From the NCBI RefSeq assembly GCF_003815875.1, contig NZ_CP033924.1, forward strand, positions 3,782,001 through 3,846,000: 64,000 nt of DNA, read 5' to 3'. Made by a program: the position numbers and the translations under genes. Under the pieces are notes generated by a model that saw only the letters and a list, made by a program, of their open reading frames with translations, was not told the origin of the DNA and did not search any database. Position 1 is the stretch's first letter; every line of letters starts with the position of its first letter. This DNA is from Chryseobacterium lactis. Lineage in GTDB: Bacteria > Bacteroidota > Bacteroidia > Flavobacteriales > Weeksellaceae. Below are positions 59,466 to 64,000 of the stretch, one piece after another.

Positions 59466-59618
59466 GAGGCTGTCTCAAAAGTGTCATTCTGAATGAAATG
59501 AAATGTAGTGAAGAATCTTAAATAATAGATAAACAATAAGATTCTTCCTTCGTCAGAAATCGCAGATTCGGCGTAGCCAATGACAAAAGCTAAATTATTT
59601 GACTTTTGAGACAGCTTC
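59466..59618. mobile_element. MITE-like element with 17-bp terminal inverted repeats
   Basis: Ends GAGGCTGTCTCAAAAGT (59466-59482) and ACTTTTGAGACAGCTTC (59602-59618) are inverted copies with one mismatch. The interior (about 119 bases) folds further: AGAATCTTA (from 59512) with TAAGATTCTT near 59538-59547, and includes GTCATTCTGAATGAA, a block widespread in Flavobacteriia repeats. There is no transposase frame. Target duplications are not obvious. Confidence 0.65.
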
Positions 59619-59680
59619 TTTTTATTGGTCATTCAAACCTAATTTGCAGAAAAGCATCAGGTATTAATCTGGAAAATATT

Positions 59681-60529
59681 TTATTCACCACTCATCATTC
59701 CCAGTTCGGCCAGATAATCTTTAGCTTCAATATTCCCAACGGCAAATTCATGCTCCAGCAATTTTATTTTTTCATTTTTGGTATAAGGACGATTATAGAT
59801 TGTTGCCAATATCTTGTCTTCATCAACGAGAGGATCGGGAAGAGAGGCCAAATTACGGAAAGCCTGATAATATCTTACTCCCAGCAATCTTTGTGACAGA
59901 GCATTAAAATGAATACCATCAGCATTTGCACTAAGTCCTTTTGCCGTAACAAAATAAGCGTTTTCATTAGTCTGTGCAAAGTCTTGCAATGCCTGATTTA
60001 TCAAAGGGTAAGAGGCGAAGTACTGCCCGAAGATTCCGTTTGCCAAGAAGTCTCCCAAACCACCGATCATAAGAGGAACTTCCTGAATATTTAGTTCTTT
60101 GCGTAACGTCTCAATAATTATAGAAAATTTTTTAGAGTATTGCTCAGCTTTTTCCGGAGAGCAGTCACTTTCACCCTGATGCCACAAAATCCCCATAATC
60201 TTACTCGTTCGCTGTGCAAGTTTGGCCTGTGATATGGCATTTTCAAATAAAGCTCCGCCAACAGCCCAATCATCAAGGCTGGTTCCACCATCGGCACAAG
60301 GAATCAATCCTATCTCATCTTGCTCATTATCGAGTCTCCATGAAGCCGCAAACGAAGCGGCAAGCCCTACGCCGGCACTGGGACGATCAAAATTGATAGG
60401 TTCGGAAATGATTTGCCATAATCCGTTTCTCTGCATTTTTATATGTTCATCATAGATAGGCGGAACTTCTTTAGCATAGCCACGACCGGCCATATTGGAC
60501 TGACCTATCATTAAAAAGGAATGTATCAT
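59681..60529 (-). CDS. SASA-domain esterase (sialate O-acetylesterase-like)
   Basis: A 282-residue SGNH-type esterase. The nucleophile block is IGQSNMAG (Ser11), HQGESD lies near residue 117 and DGIHFN near 209, giving the Ser-Asp-His set of the SASA family that removes O-acetyl groups from sugars such as sialic acid or xylan. No signal peptide is visible, so it acts in the cytoplasm unless the start is misjudged. It follows the TetR gene by 3 bp and is therefore regulated with it. Confidence 0.85.
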   Translation of the reverse strand: MIHSFLMIGQSNMAGRGYAKEVPPIYDEHIKMQRNGLWQIISEPINFDRPSAGVGLAASFAASWRLDNEQDEIGLIPCADGGTSLDDWAVGGALFENAISQAKLAQRTSKIMGILWHQGESDCSPEKAEQYSKKFSIIIETLRKELNIQEVPLMIGGLGDFLANGIFGQYFASYPLINQALQDFAQTNENAYFVTAKGLSANADGIHFNALSQRLLGVRYYQAFRNLASLPDPLVDEDKILATIYNRPYTKNEKIKLLEHEFAVGNIEAKDYLAELGMMSGE

Positions 60530-60532
60530 TTT

Positions 60533-61096
60533 TTATTTGTTTAATTGTATGCCAATGCTTCTGCTGAAGGAATGCCAGGCTAATTTTTTTATTTCATTTG
60601 GGGCAATATCTCCGGATCTGAACGCCGTGATGGTTGCCGTGATCACACTGGTAAAAAGAATTTTTATCCATGGTAATGGAAACTGATCATCTATGACTTT
60701 TTCTTTTTGTAACTCCTGAATAGCATCAAATAATTGGTTTCTTAAATTGAAATAAGTAGCGCTTTCCTCGCTTTCATAAGTTGTTGGCTGGGATTCAATG
60801 TCAGTTAGTTTAATTAGGAAAGCATACTTTGTTCCACTGTCGATTCCGGCGTATAATAAATGCTCCAGTTGTACCAAAGGGTCTTTGGAACTTTTACAGG
60901 CTGCAATGGCTGCAAGCTCCCAAGCCCTCAGCATATTTGTACTGCAGGCTTCCAACAATTCATTTCGATTTTTAAAATAACGGTGTAATGTCCGTCGGTT
61001 AATATCACAGCGTACTGCAATGTCTTCAAATGTTGCCGCAAAATTCTCATTTAAAACTGATATCGCGGTATCGATAATTTTTTGCTGAGTATTCAT
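60533..61096 (-). CDS. TetR/AcrR-family repressor
   Basis: A 187-residue one-component regulator. The N-terminal helix-turn-helix (TFEDIAVRCDINRRTLHRYFKNRNELLEA, about 20-48) is classical TetR; the C-terminal ligand domain is all-helical. It starts the operon with the esterase. A 24-bp perfect palindrome lies 29 bp before its ATG, next to a consensus -7 element, so autorepression is expected. The ligand is unknown; the neighbour suggests an acetylated sugar or ester. Confidence 0.88.
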   Translation of the reverse strand: MNTQQKIIDTAISVLNENFAATFEDIAVRCDINRRTLHRYFKNRNELLEACSTNMLRAWELAAIAACKSSKDPLVQLEHLLYAGIDSGTKYAFLIKLTDIESQPTTYESEESATYFNLRNQLFDAIQELQKEKVIDDQFPLPWIKILFTSVITATITAFRSGDIAPNEIKKLAWHSFSRSIGIQLNK

Positions 61097-61112
61097 AAAT
61101 TTTTCATTGACG

Positions 61113-61120
61113 CAAAATTA
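61113..61120 (-). promoter_or_regulatory. -7 element of the tetR-esterase operon
   Basis: On the minus strand TAATTTTG, a full consensus match, 16 bases before the ATG at 61096. The -33 area is covered by the palindrome at 61125-61148. Confidence 0.6.
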
Positions 61121-61124
61121 CGAC

Positions 61125-61148
61125 AAATGTCTCAATATTGAGACATTT
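61125..61148. promoter_or_regulatory. TetR operator candidate: 24-bp perfect palindrome
   Basis: AAATGTCTCAAT is followed by its exact reverse complement. It begins four bases upstream of the -7 element, so a bound repressor would mask the -33 contact region. Confidence 0.75.
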
Positions 61149-61309
61149 ATTTTTTATTCTTTAAACCTTAAAAAATCAACATCCTTAACCTCAATGTAAT
61201 TCCCTTATAAAAAATGAAATCATTGAGATAATTTGGATAAGTGCTTGTTTGAAGGCCTATTGTAAGTTTACCGTATCAATATGCTTTTAACCTTTAGATT
61301 CAAAATCAT

Positions 61310-62140
61310 ATGAAATTTTCAATTCTGATTGCCAATTATAATAACGGGAAATATTTTAGAGAATGCTACGACTCATTAATTGATCAGACGTATCAAAATT
61401 GGGAAGTCATTATTGTAGATGACGGCTCGACTGACGATTCTTTGGTAGTTATCCATGCGCTGACTCAGGGAGATTCAAGATTTAAAATATATAGTAACGA
61501 GGTTAATAAAGGCTGCGGATATACGAAAAAATCATGTGTAGAATATGCATCCGGTGATATCTGTGGTTTTGTTGATCCTGATGATGCTTTGCATCGTCAG
61601 GCGTTAGAGCTTTCCATTAAGGCATTTGAGGATAACAGCAAGATTGTGGCAGCTTATTCAAAGTTTATGATGTGTGATGAGCTTTTGAACCCCTTGTATA
61701 TTTTCAGAAATACTAAGCAGATTTATAACAACAGATATTTTTTTAATTGTCTTACTGAGGTGACTCACTTTTTTACTTTTAAAAGAGAGGTATATTTAAA
61801 AACTTCAGGGATCAATCCTCATTTGGTGAATGCTGTTGATCAGGATCTTTATCTGAAAATATTTGAGTTTGGTAATGCTGTGTTTATTGACAAAGTATTA
61901 TACCTCTACAGAATACACGCCAATGGAATATCACAGAAAGATTCCAAGCAAAGTGCAAAAGATTCTTTTTCAAAAGTGATTTTAGAAACAATGCATCGAC
62001 GCGGTATTAAAAAGATATTTACCAAAAGAATACCCGATCAATATACTAATTCTGATGAGGTATATGCACTCGTTAAACATCAGGGTAGTGTTTTTTATAG
62101 GACAGGCATTAAATTATTATCCATAATATGGCCTGTTTAG
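61310..62140 (+). CDS. Glycosyltransferase family 2
   Basis: A 276-residue GT-A type glycosyltransferase. ILIANYNNGKYFRECYDSLIDQTYQNWEVIIVDDGSTDDS (about 4-43) is the nucleotide-sugar-binding start; the metal site is CGFVDPDDALH (DxD-like, about 85-93), and the acceptor region has FFTFKREVYLKTSGI and VDQDLYLKIFEFG. There is no membrane helix. It adds a sugar to an envelope glycan; no other glycan genes accompany it. A decayed stretch follows it. Confidence 0.88.
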   Translation: MKFSILIANYNNGKYFRECYDSLIDQTYQNWEVIIVDDGSTDDSLVVIHALTQGDSRFKIYSNEVNKGCGYTKKSCVEYASGDICGFVDPDDALHRQALELSIKAFEDNSKIVAAYSKFMMCDELLNPLYIFRNTKQIYNNRYFFNCLTEVTHFFTFKREVYLKTSGINPHLVNAVDQDLYLKIFEFGNAVFIDKVLYLYRIHANGISQKDSKQSAKDSFSKVILETMHRRGIKKIFTKRIPDQYTNSDEVYALVKHQGSVFYRTGIKLLSIIWPV

Positions 62141-62184
62141 CACATATCGATTATGCGTTGGCATTAAAAGGTTAATTATGAAAA

Positions 62185-62334
62185 TTGAAAGAAAGGCAAG
62201 ATTGGGTTCATTTATTGATAAGAAACTTAAGGAGTGACAAAGTCGCTGATAAACTATATGATTATACGTTTGCTTATAAAGAATCAATGAAGTTGATTCC
62301 ATCTTTGCCTCCTTTAAAGTATAGCATCATATAG
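62185..62334 (+). pseudogene. Probable C-terminal gene fragment
   Basis: A 49-codon frame opening at a TTG after an in-frame stop, reading LKERQDWVHLLIRNLR, SDKVADKLYDYTFAYKE and SMKLIPSLPPLKYSII then stop. The composition looks like a real protein end. A neighbouring frame has a short ATG-led ORF that is probably accidental. The parent family is not recognised; a glycan-locus gene is possible from position. Confidence 0.4.
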
Positions 62335-62440
62335 TAGAAATCTTCGTGAAATCTAAACTGGATGGGTTTAAACAATATTCTGACCCTCAATTTTTGTGCT
62401 TAATCCACAAAATGGCTTTTCCATGAAACCTGAATAGAAC

Positions 62441-62470
62441 AAAAAAGCCCTCCGGAATTTCCGGAAGACT
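62441..62470 (-). terminator. Orphan terminator 1
   Basis: An 11-bp stem with wobbles (AGTCTTCCGGA and TCCGGAGGGCT on the minus strand), a 3-base loop and six T. No gene precedes it on the minus strand. Confidence 0.65.
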
Positions 62471-62590
62471 CAACGTAATTCTAATTCAGACAAATAGTAA
62501 AATTATGCCTGTGCCTTAACCGTCATCTATCGATTGGACAACGTAATTTTTATAGTTTACTAATACTTAAATACATTTTAAAATTCAAAT

Positions 62591-62628
62591 AAATCCGGCA
62601 GAAAAATACCGTTGACCACTTCTGCCGG
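62591..62628 (-). terminator. Orphan terminator 2, after the outer-membrane-protein remnant
   Basis: CCGGCAGAA pairs with TTCTGCCGG (9 bp) around a 16-base loop; on the minus strand ATTTATTT follows. Confidence 0.65.
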
Positions 62629-62643
62629 TAAAAATAGAATTTA

Positions 62644-62711
62644 TTAAAATCTGGCAGTTGCACTAAATACCATGCCGGGTATTAAAGACTGTCGAAGAAT
62701 TCTATAGCAAA
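62644..62711 (-). pseudogene. Remnant of an outer-membrane receptor C-terminus
   Basis: The minus-strand frame reads RILRQSLIPGMVFSATARF and stop. A terminal -Phe after alternating hydrophobic residues is the signature of outer-membrane beta-barrels, and PGMVFSATARF resembles TonB-receptor ends. It is cut upstream by a stop (about 62715). A terminator lies 16 bp past it. Interpretation as receptor debris is inferred. Confidence 0.45.
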
Positions 62712-62906
62712 ATTAGATGACTCAATCGATATGGGTATTATCCATATTATCCAACAACTTGTTGATTTAATAAAATGCCCAATATGACCACGCTCATAAA
62801 ACCTCCTGCTAATCTTTCCTACTTTTATTCAAAGTTTTTCATTTAACCCAATAGTTTTTAGCCTCCTCCCGGGGGCTTTTCATTTGATAGCAAGTCTTTT
62901 ACAATA

Positions 62907-62940
62907 AAAAAACAGCTGCAATATGAATTGCAGCCGTCTG
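62907..62940 (-). terminator. Terminator of the 62966 gene
   Basis: GGCTGCAAT and ATTGCAGCT pair on the minus strand, followed by seven T, 26 bp after the stop codon. Confidence 0.82.
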
Positions 62941-62965
62941 TAATTAAAATCAAATATTTGGAGAA

Positions 62966-63649
62966 TTATAAACTTTTTGAACGTGCCACCCCAATAAGAT
63001 AGACAAGATGAGCAAACATACTTCGCTTCACCGATTCTACTTTAATTGTTCCTGTCGTTTGATTGATGGTGGTCACAATATCCGTATTACACTGTCCTGA
63101 AAATGATCCGCTTCCCAGATAATTCGCCATATTGGCCGTAGGATAGGAGATTCTCGGGTAATCCGGGGGAAGTTGGTTGGCTACCGGTGCCGTTCCGAAA
63201 AATCCTTTATCATCAACATAACGGGCTGTCCAGGTTCCTAGAAATTGTCCGTTTCCGGTATTAATGCCTTGTCCGACAATAATCTGAGTGTCCACAGCAT
63301 TGGTGAATCCTGCACATGAGCTGTAGTGATTTAAAGTAACAGTGCACGAGGAAGCATTATCTGCAGGCTGGAAACATTGTCCTTCATAAATGGTTGATCT
63401 TTGTTCTGCAGGTGAAGTAGAAGTATTCAATACCGCTTTTGGTGAAAAAATTTCTTCCGGTGAGATAAGGGTTAAAACGCCCTGAGCGTCGGCTGATACA
63501 ATTTTTCTATCAGGATTGGCTAGTGGTCTTACACGTACTGATCCGTTAACGTCCAGTGTATTGGTAGGAGAGGTGGTGTTAATTCCTATTTGAGCGCTTG
63601 CACAACTACAAAAAGTAAGCACTGCCAAAAAAGAAGTCTTTGTTTTCAT
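62966..63649 (-). CDS. Secreted protein with Flavobacteriia tail-like N-terminal block
   Basis: A 227-residue exported protein (signal MKTKTSFLAVLTFCSCASAQ). The first mature residues IGINTTSPTNTLDVNGSVRVRPL are the block found at the start of many Bacteroidota surface and fibre-like proteins. The rest, with four or five cysteines (CFQPADNASSCTVTLNHYSSCAGF), is a beta-rich domain unknown to me. No sorting domain is present. It is the last intact gene in the window and forms its own unit. Confidence 0.7.
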   Translation of the reverse strand: MKTKTSFLAVLTFCSCASAQIGINTTSPTNTLDVNGSVRVRPLANPDRKIVSADAQGVLTLISPEEIFSPKAVLNTSTSPAEQRSTIYEGQCFQPADNASSCTVTLNHYSSCAGFTNAVDTQIIVGQGINTGNGQFLGTWTARYVDDKGFFGTAPVANQLPPDYPRISYPTANMANYLGSGSFSGQCNTDIVTTINQTTGTIKVESVKRSMFAHLVYLIGVARSKSL

Positions 63650-64000
63650 GTTATTAAATTGAGTGTGTTTGAATTTGTCACTAAGGTAAGAAATATCTTT
63701 GATTTGGTATAAAAATTCGTGTTAAATGTGATGTATAGGATGATTGAAAGCTTATTTTGTTTATTACAGAAAATTTTTAACATATCCTTGAAGTGCTAAT
63801 TCAAAATTTCTTGATCTTGAATTTGTTTGAAAAATATTTGTATTTTAGCCGGAATATGTTGTTTTTTAATAAACATATTACCTGCTGATTAAAATTCAGA
63901 TAATTTGAATGAAAAAATTAGTAGATTTGCACGGAACAAAAAATAATAAATATTAAACACTATTTCTCATTGCAGGGCTTTTCAGGAACGAATGCAAACG
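63650..64000. other. Intergenic region at the window end
   Basis: No gene is complete here. A -7-like TAGATTTG at 63922-63929 points to the plus strand; the nearest TTTG (63904-63907) is too close (14 bases) for a standard -33. It probably leads to a gene beyond the window. Confidence 0.4.

Larger units (their letters stand above)
62141..62965. other. 825-bp region of gene remnants and orphan terminators
   Basis: No intact gene. It holds a plus-strand open frame without start (62185-62334), two minus-strand terminators without genes (about 62441-62470 and 62591-62628), a minus-strand outer-membrane-protein tail (stop 62644-62646) and the terminator of the 62966 gene. See the separate entries. 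Confidence 0.6.

Noticed and set aside
62178..62237. ATG-led short frame (MKIERKARLG) after the glycosyltransferase
   Set aside because: It is 19 codons long and overlaps, in another frame, a longer protein-like remnant that ends at 62334.
1..64000. CRISPR arrays, rRNA genes, known riboswitches
   Set aside because: No regularly spaced repeats, rRNA signatures or conserved riboswitch cores were seen on either strand.

Overview
The window is a 64 kb piece of an AT-rich Bacteroidota chromosome, most likely Flavobacteriia, family Weeksellaceae, close to Chryseobacterium. The signs are: a type IX secretion gene (porQ) beside cmk, a fused ResB-CcsA cytochrome c assembly protein, L-lysine 6-transaminase, DUF6705-type lipoproteins, bacteriocin-like GG-leader peptides, little Shine-Dalgarno sequence, and promoters of the Bacteroidota form (-33 TTTG/TTG, -7 TAnnTTTG). 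Identification rests on reading the sequence only; no database search was possible.

Layout. 1-6.6 kb: a minus-strand fatty-acid beta-oxidation operon (marR, fadN-like, RAYT-type transposase, thiolase, acyl-CoA dehydrogenase cut by the window edge); two large palindromes sit at its promoter. 6.7-10 kb: a minus-strand iron/cobalamin-type ABC transporter (ATPase, permease, TlpA-like lipoprotein) interrupted by a GxxExxY gene. 10-19.9 kb: a PaaE-like reductase, SanA/YdcF-like protein, BamA/TamA-like outer membrane protein, TrmH/SpoU methyltransferase, a YtxH/holin-like envelope set, cmk-porQ, pyrH and frr. 20-28.3 kb: a KAS III-type enzyme, secreted proteins, and the ftsK-(lipoprotein)-lolA-lptF/G set. 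28.9-32.5 kb: a surface-protein pair, then a secreted isochorismatase-type hydrolase beside a Crp/Fnr regulator. 32.8-41.9 kb: ccsBA, an SPFH protein with an Arc-like protein, an unlisted 49-residue membrane protein, lysine catabolism (aldehyde dehydrogenase plus lysine 6-transaminase), DUF2007 and GNAT. 42-49.6 kb: a regulated RND efflux operon and a GNAT-MarR pair.

49.6-64 kb is accessory DNA: two paralogous six-cysteine GG-leader peptide cassettes about 9.6 kb apart, a lipoprotein with a JAMM-like motif, two DUF6705-like lipoproteins each followed by a related hairpin, a TonB receptor, tRNA-Ala(GGC), a MITE-like inverted repeat, a TetR-esterase pair, a glycosyltransferase and a gene graveyard with orphan terminators.

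A theme is self-regulation: four regulator genes each have a perfect palindrome on their own predicted promoter, and a fifth palindrome of Fnr type lies in front of the hydrolase/Crp-Fnr pair. The best candidates for something undescribed are the paired GG-leader peptides with their conserved promoter, and the JAMM-like lipoprotein/DUF6705 cluster lying between them.
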